Assembly: GCA_963677215.1 (NCBI GenBank)
Contig: OY781919.1
Coordinates: 1,364,001 to 1,428,000 of the forward strand
Reading direction: 5' to 3'
DNA from: G963676795 sp963677215
Lineage (GTDB): Bacteria > Desulfobacterota > Desulfuromonadia > Desulfuromonadales > Geopsychrobacteraceae
DNA length: 64,000 nucleotides
The notes under the pieces were generated by a model. It saw only the letters and a list, made by a program, of their open reading frames with translations. It ran no database searches and was not told where the DNA came from. The position numbers were made by a program, and so were the translations under genes. Shown piece by piece: positions 29,418-38,015 of the stretch. Every line of letters starts with the position of its first letter. Position 1 is the first letter of the stretch.

Positions 29418-30888
29418 TCCCCGCGGATTTATGAAATATTCCCGGCAGGATAAAACCATCCAGCCGGTCGAGCAGCGGATCAAGAATCATGATGAACACT
29501 ACAACTATCCGACAGAGGAAGAGGTCAAGACTCAGGCCGCCCGCTGTATGGACTGTGGTGTCCCGTTCTGTATGACAGGCTGCCCGCTGGGCAACCTGAT
29601 CCCGGAGTGGAATGATCTGGTCTATCGCGGCCAGTGGAAGCAGGCGTTGCAGGCGCTGCACGCGACCAACAACTTCCCGGAATTCACCGGGCGGGTCTGT
29701 CCCGCACCTTGTGAGGCGTCCTGTGTCCTCGGTATCAACGAGCCGCAGGTCACCATCAAGCTGCACGAGGTGTCAATCGTCAACAAGGGCTTCGAAGAGG
29801 GCTGGATCGTCGCTCAGCCGCCCAAGACTCGCACTGGCAAGACTGTCGCCATTATCGGCGGCGGGCCTGCCGGTCTGGCCTGTGCCCAGCAGCTCAACCG
29901 CGCCGGTCACAAGGTGACCGTCTATGAAAAATCGGACCGCGCCGGTGGCCTGCTGATGTACGGTATCCCGCATTACAAGCTGCGCAAGGAAAAGGTTCAG
30001 CGTCGGGTTGACCTGCTGGCTGAAGAGGGGATCGAGTTCCGCTATTCCTGTGAGGTCGGCAAGGACGTTGCTTTTGCCGATCTGAAAGAGCAGTACGACG
30101 CGGTCGTTTTTGCAACTGGTGCCGAAGAACCGCGTGATCTGCCGGTCGCCGGTCGTGATCTTGACGGTATCCATTTCGCCATGGAATTCCTGCCGCAGCA
30201 GAACCGGGCCAACTGGGGTGACTCAGACCTGGCTGTCCTGCACCCCAAGCAGCAGTTGCTCAGTGCTGAAGGTAAGAAGGTCATCGTCATCGGTGGTGGT
30301 GATACCGGTTCTGACTGTATCGGTACGTCGCTGCGTCAGGGCGCGACCAGCGTCGTCAACTTCGAGCTGCTCGGTCAGCCTCCGGTTGAACGCGCTGCCA
30401 ACAACCCATGGCCACAGTGGTCGCGGATTCTGCGTATCAGCTCTTCGGTCGAAGAACTTGAGGCGATGGGCGGTGACGTCGAGTACGAGATCATGACCAC
30501 CCGTTTCATCGGTAGCGATGGCAAGGTGACCGGCCTCGAGACGGTCAAGGTCGACTGGTCGACCGGGAAACCTGAAAAAGTGGCAGGCAGCGAGAAGATC
30601 TGGGAAGCCGATCTGGTCCTGCTCGCCATGGGCTACCTGGGACCACGTCCACAGGCTATTTCGCAGGCCGCCTGTGAGACCGACCCGCGCTCCAACATCA
30701 AGACCGACGCCAAGACCCGCATGACCTCGACCGAAGGCGTTTTTGCCGCCGGTGACTGTCGCCGTGGCCAGAGTCTGGTCGTCTGGGCGATCAGCGAAGG
30801 GCGTGAAGTGGCCCGCTGTGTCGATGAATACCTGACTGGCAAGCCAAGCCTGTTGCCAAAGGTCAGACTGGAAACCTTCCAGTACTGA
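29410..30888 (+). CDS. gltD: Glutamate synthase small subunit (NAD(P)H)
   Basis: 492 aa. N-terminal Cys motifs for two 4Fe-4S clusters (CMDCGVPFCMTGCPLGN and CPAPCEASC) precede an FAD-binding GGGPAG and an NADPH-binding GGGDTGSD; ATGAEEPRDL and GVFAAGDCRRGQSLVVWAI complete the family pattern. It passes electrons from NAD(P)H to GltB. The ATG overlaps the end of gltB (ATGGGTGA), so the two are translationally coupled. A strong terminator follows, closing the operon. Confidence 0.97.
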   Translation: MGDPRGFMKYSRQDKTIQPVEQRIKNHDEHYNYPTEEEVKTQAARCMDCGVPFCMTGCPLGNLIPEWNDLVYRGQWKQALQALHATNNFPEFTGRVCPAPCEASCVLGINEPQVTIKLHEVSIVNKGFEEGWIVAQPPKTRTGKTVAIIGGGPAGLACAQQLNRAGHKVTVYEKSDRAGGLLMYGIPHYKLRKEKVQRRVDLLAEEGIEFRYSCEVGKDVAFADLKEQYDAVVFATGAEEPRDLPVAGRDLDGIHFAMEFLPQQNRANWGDSDLAVLHPKQQLLSAEGKKVIVIGGGDTGSDCIGTSLRQGATSVVNFELLGQPPVERAANNPWPQWSRILRISSSVEELEAMGGDVEYEIMTTRFIGSDGKVTGLETVKVDWSTGKPEKVAGSEKIWEADLVLLAMGYLGPRPQAISQAACETDPRSNIKTDAKTRMTSTEGVFAAGDCRRGQSLVVWAISEGREVARCVDEYLTGKPSLLPKVRLETFQY

Positions 30889-30908
30889 TAGTTAAATAGC
30901 AAAAATCA

Positions 30909-30945
30909 AAAGCCCCGGTTTCGTAAGAGACCGGGGCTTTTTTTA
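30909..30945 (+). terminator. Intrinsic terminator of gltBD
   Basis: AAGCCCCGGT and ACCGGGGCTT form a 10-bp perfect stem with a 10-base loop, followed by TTTTT. It lies 20 bp after the gltD stop. Confidence 0.95.
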
Positions 30946-30956
30946 TCCATTCCTAT

Positions 30957-31262
30957 GCAACACGCAAGTGTTGCTTCGATTCTGCCCATAGATGAGCAAA
31001 GCTCATCCATGGGCGCGAGGCCATTTCTAAAACCTTAAAATCCAGAACCGGCGGGTTTCGTCCCGCCAGACGACATCCTTTCTTTTATCGAAAAGAAAGG
31101 ATGCAAAGAAACTCTAACGTCAACGGCACCGGAAATGATCTGTTTACCGTTTCTTCGCAGCTTTAATGCCGCTGAACTATTCGCGCTCAGACAAGACGCT
31201 ATGCGTCTCGAATTCGCGGAATCGCAAAGCCGGTTCCCGGCTAGATTTGTTGAAAAAGGCTT
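30957..31262 (+). repeat. Multi-hairpin dispersed repeat, copy 3 (short form, about 305 bp)
   Basis: It shares the order of hairpins and conserved linkers with copies 1 and 2 but the stems differ by paired changes: GCAACAC/GTGTTGC (30957-30974), GATGAGC/GCTCATC (30991-31007), GGCGGG/CCCGCC with loop TTTCGT (31050-31067) followed by AGACG, a 12-bp stem ATCCTTTCTTTT/AAAAGAAAGGAT around ATCG (31075-31102) followed by GCAAAGAAACTCT, AGACGC/GCGTCT, then AATTCGCGGAATCGCAAAGC and AGCCGG/CCGGCT. A central part found in copies 1 and 2 (about 150 bp) is missing. With the terminator it fills most of the gap after gltD. Confidence 0.8.
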
Positions 31263-31418
31263 GCTTCCTGTCATTATAAGTATTTGAAAATACATAAATA
31301 CGACCCGACATCGGGTGGCAATCCTATCGATGTCGAATGAAACAGTTGTTTGAATTCGCTATGGTTGACTCATCGAGCAAGCGAACGAAGCAAGCCAACC
31401 ATAATAAAGGAGAACGAC

Positions 31419-31826
31419 ATGAAACGGATTATGACGATACTGGCAGTAATGATGGTGATTGTGACAGTACCCGTGCTGGCCTCGGCGAAAGAGCAGCGCC
31501 ATGATTCAGCAAAAGAGTCCAGCTACCGGCAGGATGACAGGCATGACAGTCGTTATCAGAAACCTAACCAGCGCAACGAACAAAGACCGCGCTATGCCCA
31601 GCAGCACAATGAGCGCGATCGTGATATCCACGACAAAAGATGGAAAATGAACAACATTAGGCGTCAGGACAGACACGACTACCATCACAGACCCGTTGTC
31701 TATGCCCCAATCTATCGTCCGGTGCCAAGAGTTATCGCACCTGTTCGCCCGCCGGTTGCAAAGATTGTTGCACCAGTCGTGATTGGCCTGCCGATCCCGC
31801 ACGTTGTTTTGAACTTTGACTGGTAA
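31419..31826 (+). CDS. Secreted basic His/Arg-rich protein of unknown function
   Basis: 135 aa from the ATG at 31419, which follows AAGGAGAACGAC. Signal peptide: MKRIMTILAVMMVIVTVPVLASA with AxA cleavage after about residue 23. The mature protein is low-complexity and rich in Arg, His, Asp and Gln (QDRHDYHHRP), ending in a Pro/Val-rich segment (VAPVVIGLPIPHVVLNF). It resembles small periplasmic metal-binding or RcnB-like proteins in composition only. An earlier in-frame ATG lacks a ribosome site and would hide the signal peptide. The stretch 31263-31418 upstream holds two inverted repeats (CGACATCG/CGATGTCG and TATGGTTG/CAACCATA). Confidence 0.75.
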   Translation: MKRIMTILAVMMVIVTVPVLASAKEQRHDSAKESSYRQDDRHDSRYQKPNQRNEQRPRYAQQHNERDRDIHDKRWKMNNIRRQDRHDYHHRPVVYAPIYRPVPRVIAPVRPPVAKIVAPVVIGLPIPHVVLNFDW

Positions 31827-31850
31827 CAGTTCAGAACATGAGATTGAATT

Positions 31851-31876
31851 AACGCCGACACTCGTGCCGGCGTTTT
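31851..31876 (+). terminator. Intrinsic terminator after the secreted basic protein gene
   Basis: AACGCCG and CGGCGTT form a 7-bp stem with a 10-base loop followed by TTTT, 25 bp after the stop codon. Confidence 0.85.
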
Positions 31877-31928
31877 CTATTTCGGGTTAGCTATTTGCTG
31901 ATTCTTATCTAGACTTGAAACCAATCCG

Positions 31929-32813
31929 TCAGGCAACCTTGGCCCTGTTTCGGTCAAAGCGCAGCCGGTAGCTGCAACGGCGACAGAGGTTTTCTGTAAT
32001 GCTGTGTTGAATGAAGCCGTTGCGGATCTGTTGAGCGCGCTGTCCGGCAAGGATGTTGAGAAGCGAGGATTCGCCCAATGAGCCAAGCGGCATCTGCCCT
32101 TCATAGTCGAGACAGCACGGGACAACGGTGCCGTCCACCAGAATGGCACACTGATCGCGTAGCCCCTGGCAGGTACCCCTGTCGCCCAGTGGTTGACCAT
32201 CAGCCATGGGCCAGCAGAAGCGAGAGGCAAACTGCAGTGAGATGTTGTCACTCAGTTTGATCATCACTTTTTCCGCCCCATCGTCGGCAAGTGATGTCGG
32301 CAATTCGAAAACCCGTTCCAGTGAAGCGAGGATGCGCTGGTTCAGCAGTAGCTCTTCAGCGTCGCTGCTCCCTTTGTTCCACAGGCGCAGAACAATCCAT
32401 AATTTCTGGTTCATTGCTTGTTCGGCGAAGAAACGGATCTGGCCGGTGAATTCATCGACGTCGTCGGGGCTGATATCCTCAGGCAGACTGTGCAGTGAGA
32501 TGCTGATCTGGCGCAAAGCCGGCTTGTCGAGCAGTTTATCTGTCAAGCTGGGCAGCAGGCGGCCGTTGGTGACCAGGTAGACGTCATAGTTGTAGGGCTC
32601 ACACAGTTCAAGAAACTTATCAAGCTGCGGGTGAAGCAGCGGTTCGCCCATGACGTGAAAAAAGACCCGCTGCGAGAGTCCATGGATCTGGTCAAGGATC
32701 TGCCGGAACAGGTCGCTGTCCATAAACTGTGGCGGTCTGGTTGTTCTGCCACAGAAGGAACAGGCCAGGTTGCAGGCGGTGGTGATTTCGATATAGGTTT
32801 TGCGCAGCTTCAC
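31929..32813 (-). CDS. Radical SAM protein with SPASM-like C-terminal cysteines
   Basis: 294 aa. The 4Fe-4S/SAM motif is C14-x3-C18-x2-C21 (TTACNLACSFCGR), followed by HVMGEPLLHP and VTNGRLLP, typical of the MoaA/SPASM group. C-terminal cysteines (GTCQGLRDQC, VPCCLDYEG, LCRRCSYR) fit an auxiliary Fe-S cluster domain. Many such short proteins modify peptides or act on unknown metabolites; no precursor peptide gene is adjacent. It is separated from the rnf operon by a terminator, so it is an independent gene. Confidence 0.87.
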   Translation of the reverse strand: MKLRKTYIEITTACNLACSFCGRTTRPPQFMDSDLFRQILDQIHGLSQRVFFHVMGEPLLHPQLDKFLELCEPYNYDVYLVTNGRLLPSLTDKLLDKPALRQISISLHSLPEDISPDDVDEFTGQIRFFAEQAMNQKLWIVLRLWNKGSSDAEELLLNQRILASLERVFELPTSLADDGAEKVMIKLSDNISLQFASRFCWPMADGQPLGDRGTCQGLRDQCAILVDGTVVPCCLDYEGQMPLGSLGESSLLNILAGQRAQQIRNGFIQHSITENLCRRCSYRLRFDRNRAKVA

Positions 32814-32925
32814 GCTTTCGATCTTTCCTGGTCATGTCGGGGATTGTGTGCGGAGTACGGAGAAGAAGGGACTTTAAACGGTTTTTGCAGAGAAAAGATA
32901 CAGAAATTTAGCTGTGGAAAAAAAC

Positions 32926-32966
32926 AGGAAAGGCCGCAGATTCTTTCCGAATCTGCAGCCTTTTGA
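32926..32966 (-). terminator. Intrinsic terminator of the rnf operon
   Basis: On the minus strand AAAGGCTGCAGATTC pairs with GAATCTGCGGCCTTT around GGAAA (one G.T pair), followed a few bases on by a T-run. It starts 5 bp past the rnfE stop. Confidence 0.9.
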
Positions 32967-32970
32967 TTTG

Positions 32971-33561
32971 TCAGGTCTTCTGTCCGCACCTGGTCATCAA
33001 TGCCAGCAGCAGCCCGAGGGTGATGAAGGCGCCCGGTGGCAGGATCATCAGCAGCATCGGCTGGTAGGAACCGCCGAAGATGGTGAAACCCAGGATCGAG
33101 CCGGCACCGAACAGTTCCCGCACAGCCCCCAGGATAAACAGCCCCAGGGTGAAGCCGAGGCCCATGCCGATGCCGTCGAAGATCGAACGCAGGCTGTTGT
33201 TCTTCGACGCGAAGGCTTCGGCGCGGCCCAAGATCAGACAGTTGACGACGATCAGTGGGATAAAGATCCCCAGCGCCTTGTAGAGGTCATAGACCCAGGC
33301 TTCCATCGCCATCTGCACAACCGTAACGAAGGTGGCGATGATGATGATAAAGGCCGGAATCCGTACTCCGGACGGGATCAGCTTGCGCAGCAAGGAGACG
33401 ACGATATTGGAGCAGATCAAGACGAAGGTGGTCGCCAGGCCCATCCCCAGGGCGTTCTCGGCGCTGGTGGTGACCGCCAGGGTCGGACACATGCCCAAGA
33501 GCAGCTTGAAGACGGCGTTCTCTTTCCAGAGGCCTTTGGTTAAATCCTGCATCAGGCTCAT
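32971..33561 (-). CDS. rnfE: Rnf complex subunit E
   Basis: 196 aa integral membrane protein with about six helices. Family features: LGMCPTLAVTTSAENALGMG at the first helices, and FIPLIVVNCLILGRAEAFASKN, which distinguishes RnfE/NqrD from RnfA. It is a core subunit of the ion-translocating ferredoxin:NAD+ oxidoreductase. It overlaps rnfG by 4 bases and is the last gene of the operon, followed by a terminator. Confidence 0.95.
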   Translation of the reverse strand: MSLMQDLTKGLWKENAVFKLLLGMCPTLAVTTSAENALGMGLATTFVLICSNIVVSLLRKLIPSGVRIPAFIIIIATFVTVVQMAMEAWVYDLYKALGIFIPLIVVNCLILGRAEAFASKNNSLRSIFDGIGMGLGFTLGLFILGAVRELFGAGSILGFTIFGGSYQPMLLMILPPGAFITLGLLLALMTRCGQKT

Positions 33562-34157
33562 TGTGCGCCTCCTTCAGTAATCTCGGTTTTGTGCTCATGG
33601 TAGAAGTCGAGACCGGCCTTGAGCGCTTTGGTCACAGCCCGTGGCGAGATGGTCGCACCGGAGATCTGGTCGAACTCACCGCCGTCCTTCTTGACCCGCC
33701 AGTCGGCGTTCTCAAGGCTCTTGCCCTTGTATTGCTCCTTGAACCAGCCTTCGGTGATCTTGGCACCTAACCCTGGGGTCTCGGCGTGGTTCAAGATCTC
33801 GATGCCACTGACGCTTTCGTCGGTGGTCAGGCCGATCATGATCTCGATGTTGCCGCTGTAGCCTTCCGGAGCGATCATCTTGAAGGCGGTGCCGACCAGC
33901 TGATCCCCTTGACGGGCGCGGTAGAAGGTAATCTCAAGCGGATTCCCCTTCTTGTCGACGCCGTTTTCAAGGTTGACGGTGTCGGTGTCAGGGCTGTTGT
34001 CGAACGCAGGCAGTACGGCACTTAGGGCTTTGACCATCTGCGCCTTGCGCTGGGCCTGAATCGGCTCGCGGGTCGAAGACTCGACCACCGAGAGGATCAG
34101 GCCGGAGATGCCGGCAATCAGGGTCAGGGCGACGAGCAGTTTGATGATGTCTTTCAT
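33558..34157 (-). CDS. rnfG: Rnf complex subunit G (covalent FMN)
   Basis: 199 aa with one N-terminal membrane helix (IIKLLVALTLIAGISGLIL) and a periplasmic FMN-binding domain. The flavinylation site is the Thr of ISGATISPRAV, the S/T-G-A-T motif modified by ApbE. NHAETPGLGAKITEGWF is family typical. It carries electrons within Rnf. No apbE gene is seen in the window, so flavinylation must be provided elsewhere. Confidence 0.95.
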   Translation of the reverse strand: MKDIIKLLVALTLIAGISGLILSVVESSTREPIQAQRKAQMVKALSAVLPAFDNSPDTDTVNLENGVDKKGNPLEITFYRARQGDQLVGTAFKMIAPEGYSGNIEIMIGLTTDESVSGIEILNHAETPGLGAKITEGWFKEQYKGKSLENADWRVKKDGGEFDQISGATISPRAVTKALKAGLDFYHEHKTEITEGGAQ

Positions 34158-34169
34158 GATGTCTCCCTT

Positions 34170-35162
34170 TTAAGCCTTCTGTGGTGCCACCTGTCCGTAG
34201 ATCTTCGGACGGGTGTAGCGGTCAATCAGCGGGGTGGCGGCGTTCATCAGCAAAATGGCGAAGGAGACCCCTTCCGGGTAACCGCCGAACAGACGGATCA
34301 GCACGGTCAGGATCCCGCAGCCGAAACCGAAGATCAGCATGCCGCGGCCGGTGACCGGGGTCGTGACCATGTCGGTCGCCATGAAGAAGGCGCCCAGCAT
34401 CAGACCACCGGTCAAGAGATGAAACAGCGGGCTCGGGTACTTGGTCGGATCAACGATCCAGAAGATGCCGCTGAAGATGACGACGGTGACGATATAGGCG
34501 ACCGGGGTGTGCCAGCTGATGATCTTTTTAAACAGCAGGAACAGCCCGCCGAGCAAGAGGGCAATGGCCGACATCTCGCCCAGAGATCCGGCGCTGTTGC
34601 CGAGGAAGAAGTCGAGCAGCCCGGAGTGAACAATCTCAGGCAGCTTGCCGGTGAGCATGACGCTCTCCTTGGCCAGGCCTAAAGGGGTCGCCATGGAGAT
34701 GCCGTCGAGCTTGGTGCTTAAGACAGCCGGTGCTGTCCAGGCGGTCATCTGCACCGGAAAGGAGATCAAAAGGACAACCCGGGCCACCAGGGCCGGGTTG
34801 AACGGGTTAGAACCCAGACCACCGTAGACCTGCTTGCCGATCAGGATGGCGATGGCGGCACCGAGCAATGCCATCCACCAGGGACAGGTGGGCGGCAGGT
34901 TCAGCGCCAGCAGGATGCCGGTCAGGGCGGCGGAGCCGTCCTTGATGGTCATCTCGCGTTTCATCGCCTTGTTGGCCAGGGCTTCGAAGACCACGCAGCC
35001 GATGGTGCAGATCAGGATGACGATCAGCGCCGGCAGGCCGAAGCTGTAGAGCGAGACGAGCACAGCCGGGATCAGGGCGTAGATGACCAGGCGCATGATC
35101 TTGTCGGTGGTCTCGCCGCTGTGAATATGGGGTGAGGATGACAGATAGAGCTGGTTGTTCAT
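34170..35162 (-). CDS. rnfD: Rnf complex subunit D (covalent FMN)
   Basis: 330 aa from the ATG at 35162 (MNNQLYLSSSPHIHSGETT), which shares one base with the rnfC stop (TGATG). The frame is open 33 codons further upstream but that would run deep into rnfC. About nine membrane helices; the covalent FMN site is the Thr of GISMATPLGL. QVYGGLGSNPFNPALVARV and GYPEGVSFAILLMNAATPLID are RnfD/NqrB signatures. It forms part of the ion-conducting core. Confidence 0.95.
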   Translation of the reverse strand: MNNQLYLSSSPHIHSGETTDKIMRLVIYALIPAVLVSLYSFGLPALIVILICTIGCVVFEALANKAMKREMTIKDGSAALTGILLALNLPPTCPWWMALLGAAIAILIGKQVYGGLGSNPFNPALVARVVLLISFPVQMTAWTAPAVLSTKLDGISMATPLGLAKESVMLTGKLPEIVHSGLLDFFLGNSAGSLGEMSAIALLLGGLFLLFKKIISWHTPVAYIVTVVIFSGIFWIVDPTKYPSPLFHLLTGGLMLGAFFMATDMVTTPVTGRGMLIFGFGCGILTVLIRLFGGYPEGVSFAILLMNAATPLIDRYTRPKIYGQVAPQKA

Positions 35163-36478
35163 CAGGATTTCCTTCTCTTGGCCATAATGCCGCCCTTGGC
35201 GTAGCGGATCGATTGAACAAGCGGCAGAGTCGCCGGGCAGATATAGGTACAGCAGCCGCACTCGATACAGTCGAGGGCGTTGTTGCTTTCCGCTTCGTCG
35301 ATCAGGTCGAGCCTTGCGTAAGCGGCGAGCAGGGTCGGCTGCAGGTGGATCGGGCAGACGCTGACACAGCGGCCGCAGCGAATACAGGGGCTGGCCGGCT
35401 TGGTGTCGATATCCTCTTTACGGAAGATCAGCAGGCCCGAGGTACCGCGGATCGCCGGGGCTTCCAGGGAGAGCTGGGTCTGGCCCATCATCGGTCCGCC
35501 CATGATGATCTTGCCGGGCTCACCGTTTAAGCCGCCACAGACGTCGACCAGGTGCTGCAGTGGGGTGCCGACGGCTACTTTAAGGTTCTTAGGTTCCTTG
35601 ATGCCGGGACCGGTGACGGTGGCGATCCGTTCGACCAATGGGTGGCCAAGACGGATGGCGTCGCTGACGGCCGCGGCGGTGCCGACGTTCTGGACGACAA
35701 CACCAGCGTCCATCGGCAGGCAGCCGGAGGGCACCTGGCGGCCGGTGACGGCGTCGATCAGCTGCTTCTCGGCCCCTTGCGGGTATTTGACTTCCAAAGG
35801 AACGACCTCGATCTTGTGCGCGGCGCATTCCTTGCCGAGCTTGGCGATGGCGTCCGGCTTGTTCGATTCGATGCCGATGACGGCGCGCTCGATGCCAAGC
35901 ACCTTGCGCAGGATGTTGATGCCGTCGATCAGCCGCTCGCTCTCTTCCAGCATGAGGCGGTGGTCGGCGGTCAGGAAGGGCTCACACTCGACGCCGTTCA
36001 AGATCAGGGTGTCGATCTTCTTCTCGGCCGGTGGCGAGAGCTTGACGTGGGCCGGGAAGGTGGCACCACCAAGACCGACGATGCCGCAGGCGAGGATCTT
36101 CTGCTTCAAGGCGTCCGCGTCGAGATCGTCGGGGTTGTCGCCTTGCAGGGTCTCATCCCAGGTATCGAGGCCGTCCGGCTTGATGACAACACTTGGCAGT
36201 GGCTTGCCGCTTGGGTGCATACGCGGCTCGACGGCGATGACTTCACCGGAGGTGGAGGCATGGATCGGCACCGAGACGAAGCCTTTGGCGGTGGCGATCA
36301 CTGTGCCTTTTTTGACCAGGTCGCCCTTGGCGACGCAGATCTCGGCGGGAGCGCCGATATGCTGCATGGCCGGGATGACCAGTTCCTCGGGCAGCGGGCA
36401 AGCTTCAATCGCCTTGTGCTCGGAGTAGCTTTTACTGTCGGGTGGATGAAGTCCACCGGCGAAGGTTTTGAGTGACAT
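35162..36478 (-). CDS. rnfC: Rnf complex subunit C (NADH/ferredoxin-facing)
   Basis: 438 aa from the ATG at 36478 (MSLKTFAGG), chosen for its GAGG ribosome site and the conserved FxGGxHP start of the family; a longer frame overlaps rnfB. It holds a RnfC barrel-sandwich N-terminus, a Rossmann-like domain (CGIVGLGGATFPAHVKL), a SLBB-like part, and two 4Fe-4S ferredoxin motifs CIRCGRCVSVCP and CIECGCCTYICP. It is the NAD(H)-binding peripheral subunit. Confidence 0.95.
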   Translation of the reverse strand: MSLKTFAGGLHPPDSKSYSEHKAIEACPLPEELVIPAMQHIGAPAEICVAKGDLVKKGTVIATAKGFVSVPIHASTSGEVIAVEPRMHPSGKPLPSVVIKPDGLDTWDETLQGDNPDDLDADALKQKILACGIVGLGGATFPAHVKLSPPAEKKIDTLILNGVECEPFLTADHRLMLEESERLIDGINILRKVLGIERAVIGIESNKPDAIAKLGKECAAHKIEVVPLEVKYPQGAEKQLIDAVTGRQVPSGCLPMDAGVVVQNVGTAAAVSDAIRLGHPLVERIATVTGPGIKEPKNLKVAVGTPLQHLVDVCGGLNGEPGKIIMGGPMMGQTQLSLEAPAIRGTSGLLIFRKEDIDTKPASPCIRCGRCVSVCPIHLQPTLLAAYARLDLIDEAESNNALDCIECGCCTYICPATLPLVQSIRYAKGGIMAKRRKS

Positions 36479-36494
36479 GGGGGTTACCTCGCTT

Positions 36495-37316
36495 TTATGC
36501 GGCGCTATCAGGCTCGACTGCTGGTTTTGCAGGAGCGGCGTAGTCATGGATACATTTCATCGGGCACTTCTCGATGGCGGCTTCGATCCCTTCCGGCTTC
36601 TCATAGACGACGGTCGCCAGGAAGTTGTCGATGACATAGCCTTCGGGTACAGTCTTCTTGCAGATCATGCAGCCGATGCAGCCGACCTGGCAGTACTTGC
36701 GCACCGCGGCGCCCTTGTCGTGGCTGTTGCACAGGACATGGGTGGTGACGGACTTCGGCGTGAGGCTGATGACGCCGCGCGGGCAGGCACTGACGCACTT
36801 GCCGCAGCCGGTACATTTGTCGCGGTCGACAACGGCGAGGCCCTTGGCGTTGATATGGATGGCGTCAAAGGGGCAGATCCGCTCGCAGGAACCAAGGCCT
36901 AAACAGCCGCCGGGGCAGCTCTTTGGCCCGTCGGCGATTCTTTGGGCGGCGTTGCAGTCGGTGAGCCCTAAGTACTGGTACTTGGCACTGGCTTTCTCAT
37001 TATCCCCCTGGCACTTGACCACGGCGACGACCGGTTCGGCGGCCGATGCCTCAATTCCTAAGATCGCGGCGACCGCTTCTAAGGTGGTGCTGCCACCGGG
37101 GGTACAGAGATTGGGGGCCAGGCGCCCTTCGGCGACGGCCTTGGCGTAAGCGGAGCAGCCGGCCTGACCGCAGGCTCCACAGTTGGCGCCGGGCAGCGCT
37201 TCAGCGATGGCGGCTTCGCGGGGATCGACCTCCACGGCAAATTTCTTGGCGGCAAAACCTAAGGTCAGTGAGGCGATCAGGCCGATGCCGCCGAGACAGA
37301 GTATGGATGTGAGCAT
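36495..37316 (-). CDS. rnfB: Rnf complex subunit B (ferredoxin-type)
   Basis: 273 aa. An N-terminal membrane anchor (SILCLGGIGLIASLTLGFA) is followed by the Fe-S domain GANCGACGQAGCSAYAKAV with a later Cys, then two classic ferredoxin clusters (CLGLGSCERICPFDAI and CTGCGKCVSACPRGVI) and a further CIGCMICKKTVP motif, ending in an Ala/Pro tail. It accepts electrons from reduced ferredoxin. It lies 16 bp upstream of rnfC. Confidence 0.95.
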   Translation of the reverse strand: MLTSILCLGGIGLIASLTLGFAAKKFAVEVDPREAAIAEALPGANCGACGQAGCSAYAKAVAEGRLAPNLCTPGGSTTLEAVAAILGIEASAAEPVVAVVKCQGDNEKASAKYQYLGLTDCNAAQRIADGPKSCPGGCLGLGSCERICPFDAIHINAKGLAVVDRDKCTGCGKCVSACPRGVISLTPKSVTTHVLCNSHDKGAAVRKYCQVGCIGCMICKKTVPEGYVIDNFLATVVYEKPEGIEAAIEKCPMKCIHDYAAPAKPAVEPDSAA

Positions 37317-37349
37317 GTGAATATTCCTCTTGAAAGCGACTTAATCCGT

Positions 37350-37931
37350 CTAGCCTTTGACCAGACCGGCAAAACCCATGAAGGCCAGTGACAAGAGTCC
37401 TGCGGTGACCAGGGCGACGGCGGTGCCGCGGAAGCTCTTGGGCACCGGGCTTAAATCGATCCGTTCTCTAAGACCGGCGAACAGGACCATGGCCAGGGTG
37501 AAGCCAAGACCGGCACCGATGGCGAAGACGACCGACTCCAGGAAGCTGTAGCTCTTCTGGATATTGAGCACGGCGACACCCAAGACGGCGCAGTTGGTGG
37601 TGATCAGCGGCAGAAAGATGCCGAGCGACTGGTAGAGCACCGGGCTCGATTTCTGGATGACCATCTCGACCAGCTGGACCAGGGAGGCGATGACCAGGAT
37701 GAAGGCGATGGTCTGCAGGTACTCGATGCCGAAGCGCCCCAGGATGAAGTACTGGATGAACCAGGTGACGACCGAGGCGACGGTCATGACGAAGATAACC
37801 GCCATCCCCATTCCGAGGGCGGTTTCGACCTTCTTCGAAACTCCCAGAAAGGGACAGATCCCCAAGAAACGGGCCAACACGAAGTTGTTGACGAAGACGG
37901 CGCTGATTAAGATCAGGATCAGGGTTACCAT
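37350..37931 (-). CDS. rnfA: Rnf complex subunit A
   Basis: 193 aa, six membrane helices. The family signature FVNNFVLARFLGICPFLGVS and PLITTNCAVLGVAVLN, with the Cys residues that hold an intramembrane Fe-S centre with RnfE, are present. It is the first gene of the operon in the order A-B-C-D-G-E, as in gammaproteobacteria. A sigma70-like promoter is seen upstream. Rnf couples ferredoxin and NAD(H) to an ion gradient; in a diazotroph reverse operation can supply ferredoxin for nitrogenase. Confidence 0.96.
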   Translation of the reverse strand: MVTLILILISAVFVNNFVLARFLGICPFLGVSKKVETALGMGMAVIFVMTVASVVTWFIQYFILGRFGIEYLQTIAFILVIASLVQLVEMVIQKSSPVLYQSLGIFLPLITTNCAVLGVAVLNIQKSYSFLESVVFAIGAGLGFTLAMVLFAGLRERIDLSPVPKSFRGTAVALVTAGLLSLAFMGFAGLVKG

Positions 37932-37986
37932 GGGTGTATGCTCCAGAGTTCAATATATCGGGCAGTTAGAAAAAAAAAGTCCGATG

Positions 37987-38015
37987 AATAAAACAATGTT
38001 TCCAGTTGTTGTCAA
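37987..38015 (-). promoter_or_regulatory. Candidate sigma70 promoter of the rnf operon
   Basis: Minus strand TTGACA (38015-38010), a 17-bp spacer, and TTTATT (37992-37987), 56 bp upstream of rnfA. The rest of the 448-bp gap (37932-38379) between rnfA and the divergent lysE gene shows no other clear feature or coding frame to me. Confidence 0.6.

Noticed and set aside
27549..29483. 644-codon minus-strand frame opposite gltB (and a 628-codon one opposite ubiB at 20506-22392)
   Set aside because: Antisense shadows of GC-rich coding genes; the translations are low-complexity His/Asp/Gln-rich with no domains.
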